In this document: piece by piece, positions 1 through 10,280 of the stretch | How the letters are laid out: each line of letters begins with the position of its first letter | How positions within the stretch are numbered: the first letter of the stretch is position 1 | Origin: PFL42 sp963789825 | Lineage (GTDB): Bacteria; Chloroflexota; Anaerolineae; Anaerolineales; E44-bin32 | Assembly: GCA_963789825.1 (NCBI GenBank) | Contig: CAWBME010000007.1 | Coordinates: 62,001 to 126,000, forward strand | DNA length: 64,000 nt | Reading direction: 5' to 3' | Position numbers and translations under genes: made by a program | The notes under the pieces: model-generated | What the model was told of the DNA's origin: nothing | Database searches by the model: none | What the model saw: only the letters and a program-made list of their open reading frames with translations

Positions 1-950
1 ACATCGAATCCGACAGCGATCAACAGCACGGCACCCTTCACCAGGTTCTGGTAGTAGTCGGGAAGCCCCGCAAGCTGCATGGCGTTGTTCAACACGCCGA
101 CGATTAGCACCCCGACGAACAGCCCGAAGACCGTCCCTTCACCGCCGATGAAGCTCACCCCGCCCAGCAGCGCTGCCGTCAGGCAGTCGAACTCAATCCC
201 TTGCCCCGTGGTGACCTGACCCGACATCACCCTCGAGAGCAGCAGGACGGAGGTGATCGCCGAGGCGAAGCCACAGATGGCAAATACCTGTAGCCTCATC
301 CGGCGCACATTCACGCCAGCCAAACGGGCCGCTTCCTGGTTGCCGCCCATGGCATAGACGTACCGTCCGAAATACGTCTTAGCGAGAACGAAGCCTCCGA
401 TGAGAAGCACGACGATCATGACCAAGATGGGCACGGGAATGGCACCGAGATAGCCCTGCCCGAGCATCTTGTAGTTGTCGGGCAGGCCGTTGATGTTCCT
501 CCCATCGGCGACAATGTATCCCAGGCCCTTGTAGATGAGTGCGGTTCCCAGGGTGATGATCAGTGGATGAATCATGAGCTTGATGCTGAGGTAGCCATTG
601 ATCAAACCCAGCAGCATGCCCATCAAGAGGATGATCGGGATCGCCACGAACGGACTGACCTTGAGATGGGCGAGCAGGATGGCCAGCACGACGTTGGTGA
701 AGACGATCTGCGAGCCGATCGAAAGATCGATTGCCCCCGAGACCATCACGAACATGATCCCCACGGCGCTGATGGTGACGAATGATACCTGCCGGAGCAT
801 CAGCCGCATGTTGTTGAAGGTCAGGAAATTGGGCGAGATGAAGGTGAAGAACAACACCAGCCCGATGAGAATCATCAGGGGTGCTTGTTTCCGCATCAGC
901 GCGCCCAATCGCGCAGTCGACCGTGTCCACCGTGTTGGGCTCGTTGCCAT
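1..950 (-). CDS. Sugar ABC transporter permease, RbsC family (partial at window edge)
   Basis: Inner-membrane permease of a ribose/xylose/galactose-type ABC importer. The frame is open from an ATG at 950 to the edge of the window, giving about 316 residues, so only a short C-terminal tail is missing (family length about 320-340). Repeated hydrophobic segments, the family signature GAIDLSIGS near residue 80 and a GGVSFIGGEGT stretch near residue 265 are typical of RbsC-like permeases. It lies 24 bases after the ATPase gene and belongs to the same minus-strand operon as the binding protein at 2.6-3.5 kb. The substrate cannot be determined from sequence. No frame break is visible. Confidence 0.9.
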   Translation of the reverse strand, partial: MATSPTRWTRSTARLGALMRKQAPLMILIGLVLFFTFISPNFLTFNNMRLMLRQVSFVTISAVGIMFVMVSGAIDLSIGSQIVFTNVVLAILLAHLKVSPFVAIPIILLMGMLLGLINGYLSIKLMIHPLIITLGTALIYKGLGYIVADGRNINGLPDNYKMLGQGYLGAIPVPILVMIVVLLIGGFVLAKTYFGRYVYAMGGNQEAARLAGVNVRRMRLQVFAICGFASAITSVLLLSRVMSGQVTTGQGIEFDCLTAALLGGVSFIGGEGTVFGLFVGVLIVGVLNNAMQLAGLPDYYQNLVKGAVLLIAVGFD

Positions 951-973
951 CAGAACATCTCCGGTCTTGGTAT

Positions 974-2462
974 CTAGTGCGTACCTGACGCCAGATCGAG
1001 TATCAGATCTTGGTTGAATTGCTCTTTGCCTACCTCACCGACCAACCGGCCCTCAAAGAGGACCAGAATCCTGTCCGCCATGCCCAGCAGTTCCTCCATC
1101 TCGGACGAGATCATGATGATCGCCTTCCCCTGGTTGGCGAGGTCGCACATCAACTTGTAGATCTCCTGCTTGGCGCCCACGTCGATCCCACGCGTCGGCT
1201 CATCGAAGATCAGGACATCCGATTCGGCGGCCAGGGCCTTGGCAATGATGACCTTCTGCTGGTTTCCCCCACTCAAGGTCTTCACCCGCTGGAGAAGATC
1301 GGACGCCTTGATGTCCAAGCGCTCCTTGTAGCTCTGAGCGATCGTCGTCTCCGTTTCAGTATCGACAACCCCGAGCCGGGAGAGCCGCTTGACGATGGGG
1401 AAGGAGATGTTCCAGGTGATCCCGGATTCCAGGAAGAGCCCACTCCCCTTTCGGTCTTCCGGGAGAAGTCCGATCCCGTTGCGGATCGCATCGGCCGGGG
1501 AATGGATCTTGACCGCGGTGCCATTCACCCGGATCTCCCCCAATTCCATGGGCGCGGCGCCAAACAGCAGCATCGCCAGCTCGGTGCGCCCAGCGCCGAC
1601 CAGGCCGGAGAGTCCGAGAATCTCGCCTTTCCTCACCGTGAAGGAGATGTCATGCCGCGCCGTTACCCGAAAGCGCCACCGTTTCGAGAGCCACCTCCGA
1701 GGGAGCGGCCGTACGTTGGGGATAGACCTCTTTCAGTTCTCGGCCGACCATCAGGCCGATCAGCTCCTTGCGGTTCGTCTCCGCGGTGGCCAGGGTGCCG
1801 ATATACCGACCGTCCCGCATCACGGACACACGGTCGGAGATGCGGAAGACCTCCTCCAATCGGTGGGAGATGTAGATGATGGTCACGCCGCGCTGCCGGA
1901 GTTGGCGGATGATCTCGAACATGTTCTCCACTTCGGAAACCGAGAGCGGCGCGCTGGGTTCATCCATGATCAGGATCTTCACATTCTTGGAAACGGCACG
2001 AATGATGGCAACGAGCTGTTGTTGAGCAGGCGCCAGATCACGGACTGAAGCATCCGGATCCACCTCCATCTTGAAGCGCCCAAACAACTCCTTGGTCTTG
2101 CTGCGGAGCGCACCAAAGTCAACCAGGTGCTCCCCGCCGACCTTGTCACCGAGAAAGACATTCTCTGCCACGGACATGGTGGGGACCAGATTGAACTCCT
2201 GATAGATCACCTCCACGCCGAGGCTCCGAGAGAGGTGTGGAGTCATCTTCTGGATGGCTTGGCCAGCAAGATGGATTGTTCCGCCGTCGCTCTCGATCGC
2301 CCCCGCAATGATCTTGATCAGAGTCGACTTGCCGGCGCCATTCTCGCCGAGCAGGGCATGCACTTCTCCCTCAAGGAACTCCATCGAGACGTGGTTCAGC
2401 GCAAGCACGCCCGGATAGCGTTTGGTGATGTTCTCCAGAGACAAGACAACCCTTGAGGCCAT
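974..2462 (-). CDS. Sugar ABC transporter ATP-binding protein, RbsA/MglA type (frame break)
   Basis: Cytoplasmic energy-coupling subunit with two fused ABC domains, partner of the RbsC-like permease. The N-terminal domain has Walker A GENGAGKST and Walker B ILIMDEPSAPL. The C-terminal domain has VGAGRTE, the LSGGNQQK signature and VLIFDEPTRGIDVG. A one-base frame break near 1670 separates the halves; reading through it gives about 495 residues, the normal RbsA length, and restores the inter-domain segment VTARHDISF. I take it as a sequencing error in a short homopolymer. The N-terminal ABC signature region reads LAPAQQQ rather than LSGGQ, as is common in the first domain of this family. The ATG at 2462 begins MASRVVLSL; a longer in-frame start at 2522 is less likely. 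Confidence 0.88.
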
Positions 2463-2560
2463 GTCCACCAAACCCTCATGACGACAGTTGTGGTGGGAGG
2501 AGGTCACCCTCCTCCCACTCACCCGGATTGGACTTCCGGCGGTCTCAGTTCAAGGATCTA

Positions 2561-3541
2561 CTACTCGCACTCGATCGTGATGAGCGGATCGAGGGTCTCC
2601 GCCGGGAACTCCCCGCCTGCGAGCATCGCCTTGACGATGTTATAGGTCGAGGTCGCCAGCTCTTCCGGTCCGCCGCCGATGGCGACCGCGCCACGGTACG
2701 GCGTCTCACAGCTCTTGATCACGTCCTGGTTCTCGGGGCTCACGTCTCCCGAGAAGACCGCATAGCTGTCGAGGTCATCGGGCGCGAAGGCCTGGATGGC
2801 CTGGGCCGTGCCCTGTGCGCCGGCATCGCCGATGACAAGGAAGACCTTCGTCTCGGGGTAGGCGGTGAGGATGTTCTCAGCCGCCGTCATACCGGTGGTA
2901 ATGGTGGCTTCCGCGACATCGACATACGTGGCGAGATTGGCCTGAGAGCAGGTTTCCGCGATCGACCGCATGCCCTCCGTGCGCTTCTTGATCTCCGCCG
3001 AGTTCTCATTGCTGATGACGGCGACGTCTACGCCCTTGTCTCCGGCATCGGGGTAGGTCTTGGCGATGAAGTCGCACGCCATGCCCGCCATCAGCCTGCC
3101 GATCTCATTCTGGTCGGTGTGCATGATGGCATCGTACGGTCCCTGGCTGTCAACCGGGACTCCCATCACCTTGATGCCGGCGTCCTTCGCTTCCTGCACC
3201 GCGGCTTGCACACCTTGGGGATCCATGGCCGCCATCACAATCATGGCTTCCACACCGCTGGAGATGCAGTTCTCGATTTGATTGTATTGGGTTTGGGCAT
3301 TGCCCTGAGCGCCGTAAACGAGCACCTCAACCCCATCGGCGGCAAACTTCGCCTTGACGCCCTCAGTCAGAGCGGAGAGGAAGGAGTTGCCCGAGTCAGG
3401 GATCAGGTAACAGACCTGTTTGCCTTCAATCGATCCTGCAGCCTCCTCGGCAGGTGCCGCGGGGGCGCCGCCGCCGCAGGCCGCCAGCAGCAGCCCAGCA
3501 ACAAGCATCGTCACCAGAAGTAGGAAGAGACTCTTCTTCAT
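2561..3541 (-). CDS. Sugar ABC transporter substrate-binding lipoprotein (periplasmic-binding protein family 1)
   Basis: Extracytoplasmic ligand-binding protein (about 326 residues) of the ribose-type ABC importer. The N-terminus is a lipoprotein signal with lipobox LLLAAC followed by a Gly/Ala linker. The mature part has the RbsB-like beginning CYLIPDSGNSFLSALTEG and GVEAMIVMAAMDPQGV in the first lobe. The start ATG at 3541 is preceded by GAGGTGA; an upstream in-frame GTG at 3550 is possible. It is the first gene of the operon, followed by the ATPase and permease, so the binding protein is probably made in excess. No specific ligand is assignable. Confidence 0.9.
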   Translation of the reverse strand: MKKSLFLLLVTMLVAGLLLAACGGGAPAAPAEEAAGSIEGKQVCYLIPDSGNSFLSALTEGVKAKFAADGVEVLVYGAQGNAQTQYNQIENCISSGVEAMIVMAAMDPQGVQAAVQEAKDAGIKVMGVPVDSQGPYDAIMHTDQNEIGRLMAGMACDFIAKTYPDAGDKGVDVAVISNENSAEIKKRTEGMRSIAETCSQANLATYVDVAEATITTGMTAAENILTAYPETKVFLVIGDAGAQGTAQAIQAFAPDDLDSYAVFSGDVSPENQDVIKSCETPYRGAVAIGGGPEELATSTYNIVKAMLAGGEFPAETLDPLITIECE

Positions 3542-3730
3542 CTTCGTCACCTCGTTTGAGTTTGAGCGTTCTCGATCGCCACTGCTGATCCAGTGGCTTC
3601 GTGCACCAGCCTGGCGGCCGATCCGACCGGCGTCGGTCGTGACTTCCTCGCGGGCGCCAGGCTCAGCCCAGTCAATCGGGAATAGGCAACCTCCTCCTCG
3701 GTAAGGGCATTCCAGAGTCAGCGTCCAGCC

Positions 3731-4846
3731 TCAATCTCGGGGACTGGTCCCCTCAGGCTTGCGGCCACCCGGCCCAACCAGCTGGCCGTCCTCGTACTCC
3801 AGGTCAAACCACCATTGCGCGTCCGGCCTTCCCGTCACGGGTCCGGCGCGCGAAGAGGACCAGATGGCGATCCGACGTGCAATCGCCGAGCGGCTCACCA
3901 ATCTGCGCACGAGGTTGTGCTGCCAGGTGGGCGGATGGCTCCACGGACAACTCTTGACGCAGCGGTTGCACAGCGTCCCGTGTTTATGCGTGAAGTTGTA
4001 GCTGGCGCAGCGCTGAGTGTCGAGCTTCCAGGTCTCGTACCCGTTGTAGAGCACCTTGTCCCCCGCCGAGATCGCCTGGCTGGGACAGTTCTCCGCACAA
4101 ATGCCGCAGTCCTGGCAGAAGCGCTGCAGGCCGAAGTCGATCGGCGCGTCCGGCTGGAGCGGCATGTTGGTCAGAACGGCCGCCGCCTTGTACGCCGGAC
4201 CGAGGAATGGGTTCAGGATGATCCCGATGCGGCACACTTCCCCTATTCCGGCGGCCAGATAGCAGCGGCGGCAGCAGGACGGCGTACCGGTCCACGAACG
4301 AGGGACCATACTGGGGGGAAGCATCCCACCCAAGGCGCCGCAGATAGCTGGCGATGGTCTCTGCCGCCAGTGCCAGGCGGGCGTAGGCCTGGAAGCTGAT
4401 GGGATCTCCCATCCAATCGGTCCCCGTGGAGGCCTGGACCGTCGGCAGATCCTTGCGCATGATGAAGATGATGGCGTTCTCGAATGAGGCAGTATCGGTT
4501 CCCCTGCCTTGTCGTGGCTGTAGTAGGCCGATGTCGGAACCCTGCAGGTAGCTACCAGGTCCGCTTTGAGGAAGTAGCCGAGCGCCTTGACATGTTGCGT
4601 GAGCACCGCCGGCGTCTTGAGGAACTGGGCGCAATCTCCGCCGCGGTGGCCTTCGACTGGAAGCGTGGCGAGGTGATCCAGCACTTCTTTCTGGGCAGCC
4701 GAGAGCGGGTATCTGCCCGGGGGGCTGTTCTGAATGCCGCGCTGAACCGCCGCACCATACGCCCCACGGGCGGCGAGCCCGTAGGCGGTATCCCGCAAGT
4801 CGATCCGCTCGATGGAATCCGTCACCCGCGTAGTTGGCCGCTCCAC
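3731..4846 (-). CDS. Reductive dehalogenase-like (RdhA family) 4Fe-4S protein, two compensating frame breaks
   Basis: Homologue of the corrinoid and 2[4Fe-4S] reductive dehalogenase catalytic subunit. The C-terminal third carries FCQDCGICAENCPSQAIS (CX2CX2CX3CP), then YNGYETWKLD, RCASYN and CNRCVKSCPW as a second cluster motif, preceded by VLTNMPLQPDAPIDFG; this order is typical of RdhA and differs from epoxyqueuosine reductase QueG. The frame is lost near 4500 and regained near 4265. The intervening frame reads ENAIIFIMRKDL and ASYLRRLGWDASPQYG, which are also RdhA-like, so the gene is one unit of about 371 residues. No twin-arginine signal is seen and no RdhB-like anchor gene is adjacent, so a cytoplasmic, non-respiratory enzyme is likely. 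The start GTG at 4846 is tentative. True dehalogenation is not established. Confidence 0.75.
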   Translation of the reverse strand: MERPTTRVTDSIERIDLRDTAYGLAARGAYGAAVQRGIQNSPPGRYPLSAAQKEVLDHLATLPVEGHRGGDCAQFLKTPAVLTQHVKALGYFLKADLVATCRVPTSAYYSHDKAGEPILPHSRTPSSSSCARICRRSRPPRGPIGWEIPSASRPTPAWHWRQRPSPAICGALGGMLPPSMVPRSWTGTPSCCRRCYLAAGIGEVCRIGIILNPFLGPAYKAAAVLTNMPLQPDAPIDFGLQRFCQDCGICAENCPSQAISAGDKVLYNGYETWKLDTQRCASYNFTHKHGTLCNRCVKSCPWSHPPTWQHNLVRRLVSRSAIARRIAIWSSSRAGPVTGRPDAQWWFDLEYEDGQLVGPGGRKPEGTSPRD

Positions 4847-4866
4847 CCTGTCGGATACGATGCATG

Positions 4867-4909
4867 GGAAGGGGACCTTGGCGTAGCTTGCCGTTCAAGG
4901 TCCCCTTCC
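4867..4909. terminator. Strong 14-bp perfect hairpin between livK and the rdhA-like gene
   Basis: GGAAGGGGACCTTG at 4867-4880 pairs perfectly with its reverse complement at 4896-4909 across a 15-base loop. It lies downstream of the livK stop (minus strand, 5035) and just upstream of the rdhA-like start. No clear U-run follows on either strand, so it may be a transcription terminator, an mRNA-stabilising structure or a regulatory leader of the downstream gene. Confidence 0.5.
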
Positions 4910-5034
4910 TTCATGCCTTCGCAGTGCGTGGTGAAGCACCTGCGCGGAGCACGTCAGCGGCATCGTCCATCTTGAGCGTGGATCGAACTGCCCATCGGCG
5001 CTCCACCACATAGACCTTGGTGCTCCTGCTCCGG

Positions 5035-6332
5035 TTACCGCTCGTCAAACGGCGGAGCCGGGTAAGCAAGCTCGGCGGACTGTTGCTCAGGCGGCCACAC
5101 CAGTTCCAGCTTGCCGTTCTGCCACTGGATCAACGGGTTCAGAACATTCCCAGTTCCATCCTCGTTGAAGGTGACGGGGCCCACGACCGTCGTCATGTCG
5201 GTGGCGGCCACGGCATCGCGGACGGCTTGGCGATCTAGCGTGCCGGCGCGCTCGATGGCATCCGCGAAGATCTGCACGCAGGCGTACGCCGGCCCGGTCA
5301 GCAGGTCTGCCGGTCGTCCGAATTCCGCCTGGTACTTCGCGTTCAGTTCATCCACGCCCTCGAACTGTGCGGCGTGGTGCCAACCAGGGAAGATCGTCAC
5401 ATACTCCCCTGCAGTCCCCATGTCCGTGCCCCAGTTGACCCCTTCGGGTGCGCGGATGACCAGGCTGAACTTCGGAGCCCAACCGAGCTCCTCCATTTGC
5501 TTGAACATGGCAATGCCGTCCGGCGGGCTGGGCAGGGCAAGCAAGGTTTCCGCGCCCGCTTCCTTGGCCTTGAGGATCATCCCGGACATATCCTCTGTCC
5601 TGGGTGCATACTCCTCGTGGACGACAACCTCATACCCATACTCGGCAGCATTCTCTTTCCACAAGCCGCCCAGCTCCTTGCCCCAATCGGTTGCTTCTGA
5701 GAAGATCGCCACCTTGGTAGGGCGCTCGCCCTCTGGGATCGGACGCGTTCAGGATTTCGAACACATCCCTGGCCTGGTTGGGCGACTTGGGGAACGGCGA
5801 GAACAGGTACTGGTAGCCTTGCTGATGGATCTGCCACAGGGCGAACGCAACGCCGCAGTACGGAACCTTGTTCTTCTCGGCGATGGCTGCAGTGGCGGCA
5901 TGCATGTCGCTGCCTGCTCCGCCCAGGTACGACGGTCACGTCCTGGTCGGCGATACAGGGACTCCAGCTTGCTGACCGCTTTGGTCGGGTCGGATTCGTC
6001 ATCGTAGACGGTCAGGCGCACCGGGATCTTGGCATCGTATTCCTTGACGTAGATCCCGCCATCGGCGTTGATCGCGTCCACCGCAAACTGGTAGCCCGGC
6101 TGGACCATGTTGCCGAGCGAGCCGTATTTGCCGGTCAGCGGAATCGATGCGCCGAATTCGATGTACTCGGGCGCAGGCGGTGGTGGGGGCGCCTCGGTGG
6201 GCGTGCTGCGACGGGCGCCTCGGTGGGCGCCGCCACGGGAGCTTCGGTCGGAGCCGGCGCCGGAGCGCAGCTGACCATCAGTAGGCTGATGACCACGACA
6301 AGACCGAGCGCAAGGGAAAGCCTGGCTTTCAT
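5035..6332 (-). CDS. livK: Branched-chain amino acid-type ABC transporter substrate-binding lipoprotein (frame breaks)
   Basis: Extracytoplasmic receptor of the Liv-type importer, last gene of the livG-F-H-M-K operon. The ATG at 6332 follows a strong site (GGAGGAAGAGAC). The signal peptide ends in lipobox LLMVSC, followed by a Pro/Thr/Ala linker. Pieces in different frames join into one Leu/Ile/Val-binding-protein fold: MVQPGYQFAVDAINADGG, AATAAIAEKNKVPYCG, KVAIFSEATDWGKELG and GPAYACVQIFADAIERAG. At least four single-base breaks (near 6205, 5960, 5915 and 5735) interrupt it, but the total span (about 430 codons) is normal. The family also binds amides, urea and aromatic acids, so the ligand is open. 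Confidence 0.85.
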
Positions 6333-6361
6333 GTCTCTTCCTCCCTGTCCTTCAAGGCAGT

Positions 6362-7432
6362 TCATCGGAGAATCAGGATAAACCCGGAACCCGCGAACGC
6401 TTCATGCATTGGCACTCTCCCTTCGCCGGCCGTCGGGCCGGACCTGCAGAAGCCGATCCCCATTAGGCTGTGGGGGAAGGCTCCGTTTCCTTCGCTTTCG
6501 ACCTCGACCGGCAGCATCCTCCGGATCTTGGTCCACGCTTCGACCAATCCCCCGGGCAGGAACAGCACAACCAGAATGAACAGAACGCCGAATACGATCA
6601 GATGAAGCTCGACCAGGTTCAGTGCCAGATACTCCTTGACCACGACATAGAAGATTGCCCCGATCACGGGACCCACAATCGTCCCGACTCCGCCGATGTA
6701 GGTCATCATGACGGCGTCGAATGTCCAGACCGGAGCGAAGGGAAACTGCGGGTAGTAGCTGACGTGGTAGAAGGCGAAGGCGCCGCCAGCAAGGCCAGCG
6801 AAGAAGGCGCTCGCCACCAGCGCAATCAGCTTGTGCCGCAGGGCACTCACGCCCAGCAGACTTGGCCGCATCTTCTTGCTCACGGACGGCCATCATCCCC
6901 AGACCCATCCGGGAATGCACCAGCCAGTACGCTGTCGCCCACCGTCGCCACGGCCATCGCCAGGAAGAGATAGTAGCGCGGCAGCAGGTCATAGGTCGCC
7001 AGCGCTTTGGCGGGCAGGGCGGAGATCAAGGGAAACTCATTCCCGACGGTGACGAACAGGATCTGCGCCAAGGCCAGCGTGCCGATCGGCGAAGTACACC
7101 CCCCGCAACTTGAAGGCCGGAACCCCGATAAGCAGGGCAAAGGCCACGGCGACAGCGCAACCCGCCATCATCGACGGCAGCAGTGGGAACTCCCGATGTC
7201 CAGAGCTGACGGGTGAGCAGGCTGCCCAGGCCAAAGAAGGCGGCATACCCCAGGTTGGTCTGCCCGGTGTAGCCACCCAGGAGATTCCAGCTCGGAGGCC
7301 AGCGTGACGTAGAGCAGGACCAGGATGACCAGGTTGATGATGCTGTCCTTCTTCACGACGAATGGAATGCGCCGCCAGGACGAGCAGAAGCAGGACCAGC
7401 AGCCCGATCGTGATGACTTGTCGCATGTCCAT
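6362..7432 (-). CDS. livM: Branched-chain amino acid-type ABC transporter permease LivM (frame breaks)
   Basis: Second inner-membrane permease of the Liv-type importer. The N-terminal hydrophobic segment QVITIGLLVLLLLVLAA and the middle piece VAFALLIGVPAFKLRGVYFA sit in one frame, and the C-terminal block with YIGGVGTIVGPVIGA and LFLPGGLVEAW lies in another; these are LivM hallmarks. Several single-base breaks fall between about 6880 and 7330. The summed length of about 356 codons fits the family. It follows livH by 3 bases and precedes livK by 29 bases, so it is translated from the same message. Confidence 0.83.
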
Positions 7433-7435
7433 CGC

Positions 7436-8320
7436 CTACTCCCTCTTCGTCCCAAACAGGCCTTGCGGGCGGAGGATCAGGACCAGGAGGAAGATCAGCA
7501 GCCCGACGATTTCTCGGTAGTTGCCCCCGATGAAGTAACGAGGTCGCTGCCTGCGATGACTCCGAGAATGATCCCCCCGGCCAGCGTTCCCATGATGCTG
7601 CCCAGGCCGCCCAGGACCATGACGATCAGCGCGATCAGCGTCCACTCCAGCCCCATCGAAGGTTCGATGGAGTAGCTGATCACCACCAGCGTGCCGGCAA
7701 TGCCCGCCAGCGCCGCCCCAACAACGAACGCCAGTTGGGAGACTCGATTGGTGTCGATGCCCATCATGGCCGCGGCTTCCCAGTCCTCGACCGTGGCCCG
7801 AATGGCTTTTCCGGTGTAGGTCCTGCGCAGGAACTGGTGCAGGGCGATGAAGCAGACCAGGGCGATCGCCACGCTCACCAGGCGGACGACGGGGAAGCGC
7901 ACGCCGAGGAGCGTGAATGCCTCGCCTGAGTAGGGGGCCACGATGCTGCGGTCATCGGCGGTCCACAGCCGCAGGGCGATGTTCTGCAGGATGAGGGACA
8001 GGCCGAAGCCGATCAGCAGCGTGTTGCGGATCTTCGTCTCCTCCGGCAGCCGCACCATGCGGGCAAACAGAAGCTTGTAGAGCACGAGGCCGATCAGCAG
8101 CAGAAAGACGATCGAGAAGGGAATGGTCAGGTAAGGGATCGACGCCCCACAGGGTGAACGCCCAGAAGCTGGCATACCCGCCATACATCAGCAGCTCACC
8201 GTGCGAGACGTTCAAGAAACGTGTGACGCCGAAGACCAGGGACAGACCAAGCGCAGCCAGGCCATAGATGGTGCCCACCAGCACCCCGAACACCAGGCTT
8301 TGGGCCAGAGCTTCAGACAT
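7436..8320 (-). CDS. livH: Branched-chain amino acid-type ABC transporter permease LivH (frame breaks)
   Basis: First inner-membrane permease of the Liv-type importer. The N-terminus (LVFGVLVGTIYGLAALGLSL, FLNVSHGELLMYGGY) is diagnostic of LivH. After a break near 8165, where one extra C in a CCC run explains the shift, the frame continues through LLIGFGLSLILQNIAL and the conserved loop RATVEDWEAAAMMGIDTNRV to GGLGSIMGTLAGGIILGV. A second break near 7540 leads to the C-terminus ending LRPQGLFG. About 294 codons in total, the usual length. Confidence 0.85.
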
Positions 8321-8340
8321 GCAGCCTCGCTTCCGCGAGC

Positions 8341-9045
8341 CTACGCCAGGTAGGCGCTACGTACAGACTCGAAGGTCAGCAGTTCTTCCCCGTGACCCTG
8401 CCCGACGATCCTGCCGTTCTCCAGCACGTAGGCCCGGTGGGCCAATTCGAGGGCAGCCCGGACGTTTTGCTCGATCAGCAGGATGGTCACACCCTGGCGG
8501 TTGATCTCGGTGATCATCTCGAACATCTGCTCGACCAGGATCGGCGCCAGGCCAAAGGATGGCTCGTCGAGCATGAGCAGCCGCGGTTTCGACATCATTC
8601 CCCGCCCAATGGCCAACATCTGACGCTCTCCGCCGCTGAGCGTGCCTGCCCGCTGCGTCCTGTCTCTCCTTCAACCGAGGGAAGATCTGGAAGACCCATT
8701 CCATCGTCTGTGCCCGGTCCTTGCGGGCCCCGGCGACAAATGCGCCAAGCTCCAGGTTCTCCTGAACCGTCATGCCGGAGAAGACCCGCCCGCCTTCGGG
8801 GACCTGCGAGATCCCCTGTCCCGACAATGCGGTGCGGCGGCACACGATCGAGCGGCTCTCCCAGGAAGCGGATCCCGCCCGTCGGGGAGCGCAGCAGCCC
8901 GGTGATCACGCGCAGGGTGGTGGTCTTGCCGGCACCGTTGGGACCCACGAGCGCCACTAGCTCGCCTTCGCTTGACTGTCAAGGAGATGTCCCACAAGGC
9001 CTGCAGATCGCCGTAGAAGGCGCTGATGTGGGTGATCTCAAGCAT
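8341..9045 (-). CDS. livF: Branched-chain amino acid-type ABC transporter ATPase LivF (frame breaks)
   Basis: Cytoplasmic ABC ATPase of the Liv-type importer. It starts MLEITHISAFYGDLQALWD at the ATG ending at 9045, overlapping the end of livG by 8 bases. Walker A (LVGPNGAGKTTTLR), the LivF signature segment QVPEGGRVFSGMTVQENLE, Walker B (LLMLDEPSFGLAP) and the switch region LLIEQNVRAALELA are all readable, but in three frames, with breaks near 8965, 8845 and 8650. About 234 codons, normal for LivF. Confidence 0.85.
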
Positions 9046-9767
9046 GGGCTTTCCCCAGGTAGACCTCGACGACTGTCGGGTTGCGGACGATGTCATTGGG
9101 GCGACCCTCGGCGATCTTGCGCCCCATGTTCAAGACGACGATATGGTCCGATACGCCGCAGATCGCCTTGACGATGTGCTCGACGACGACAAGCGAGATG
9201 TTCGTGGCGCGAATGCGATTGATCAGCGCGCAGGCGTCGTCCGTCTCCTTGGGATTCAGGCCTGCCATCAGCTCGTCCAGCAGCAACAGCCGAGGCCGTG
9301 TCGCCAGCGCCCGCGCCAGCTCCAGCTTCTTCCGCTCCATCAGGGTCAGGTCCTTGGCCAGCATGTTGGCCTTCTCCAGCAGGTCGACCCGCGTCGAGGA
9401 TCTCCCGCGACTCCTCCTGGGCCTGCTTGAGATTGCGGGTCGCTTCGTGCCCATAGGCTCGGCCGACCATCACGTTCTGCAGAGCAGTGAATTCGAGGAA
9501 CGGCTTGATTAGCTGGAAGGTCCTGGCGATCCCCTCCTGGGAGAGCCGGTGTCTCGGGAGGCCGACGATGTCCTTGCCACCGAAGAGCACCTGGCCGGAG
9601 TCGGGCTTGAGGAATCCGGAAACCAAGTTGAGGGTGGTGGTCTTGCCCGAGCCATTTGGCCCGATCAGGCCAATGATCTCGCCCGGCTTGACTTCAAAGT
9701 CCAGGTCCTGAACGGCCACCAGTCCGCCAAACGACTTGCTCAGGCCCACTACCTTCAGCTCACTCAT
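9038..9767 (-). CDS. livG: Branched-chain amino acid-type ABC transporter ATPase LivG (frame break)
   Basis: Cytoplasmic ABC ATPase and first gene of the Liv-type operon. The ATG at 9767 follows GGAGGACAACCGG. The N-terminal part has Walker A LIGPNGSGKTTTLN and the LivG motif GIARTFQLIKPF. A break near 9400 leads to the C-terminal part with Walker B LLLLDELMAGLNP and VVVEHIVKAICGVSDHIVVL. About 242 codons, as expected. Some 280 bases without a gene lie upstream, towards the moaD-like gene, and presumably hold the promoter; I see no convincing -35/-10 pair there. Confidence 0.87.
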
Positions 9768-10048
9768 CCGGTTGTCCTCCGGTCTCCCCGCGCTCTTCGG
9801 CCCACTGGCCAGCCCGACGGGGGCTGCCGATACCCGGACTGGCCAAGCATCACGTGCGGCCCGCGGGCCGCCATGCGCCCTGCTCACCGGTTCACCTGAT
9901 TCGACGACGTAGCACGCCACCCGCCAGACCGTCATGCCTACCCTCACCTTGCCGAACATGAAGATCAGAAGCCATCTACCAAGATCTGATCTCGACCTGA
10001 CCGATCCAGGAAGAACCTCAGCTACTTGGAGCTTGTCTCAGGCCGATT

Positions 10049-10274
10049 TCAGCCCCCAGTCATGGGCGGGAAGAAGCACAGCCGACAGGTTCCGGGAACT
10101 GCATCTTCCATCTCGCATAGCACTCCGTCGATCGACACCAGACCTACCTCATCCGCCTTCAGCCCGACACGGAGGGCCATCTCCCTGGCGGTCGAACCTT
10201 GCTCCACTTCCAGATACTGGCGGGCCTGCCGCCCAATCTGCGAACTGCCCAAACAGCTCAACCTCGACGGTCAT
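10049..10274 (-). CDS. MoaD/ThiS-like ubiquitin-fold protein (frame break)
   Basis: Small sulfur-carrier-type protein of about 75 residues. The ATG at 10274 begins MTVEVELFGQFADWA. After a one-base break near 10225 the frame continues REMALRVGLKADEVGLVSID and ends in the diagnostic Gly-Gly (PPMTGG-stop). It starts 7 bases after the aldehyde:ferredoxin oxidoreductase gene; MoaD-like genes commonly sit beside oxidoreductases of this family and probably serve in maturing the tungsto- or molybdopterin cofactor. A role as a dedicated carrier for the adjacent enzyme is inference. Confidence 0.72.
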
Positions 10275-10280
10275 CGTCGG

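Noticed and set aside
3731..4846. Epoxyqueuosine reductase QueG
   Set aside because: The Fe-S region order and the TNMPLQPDAPIDFG / TWKLD blocks follow RdhA rather than QueG, although a distant QueG-like member cannot be fully excluded.
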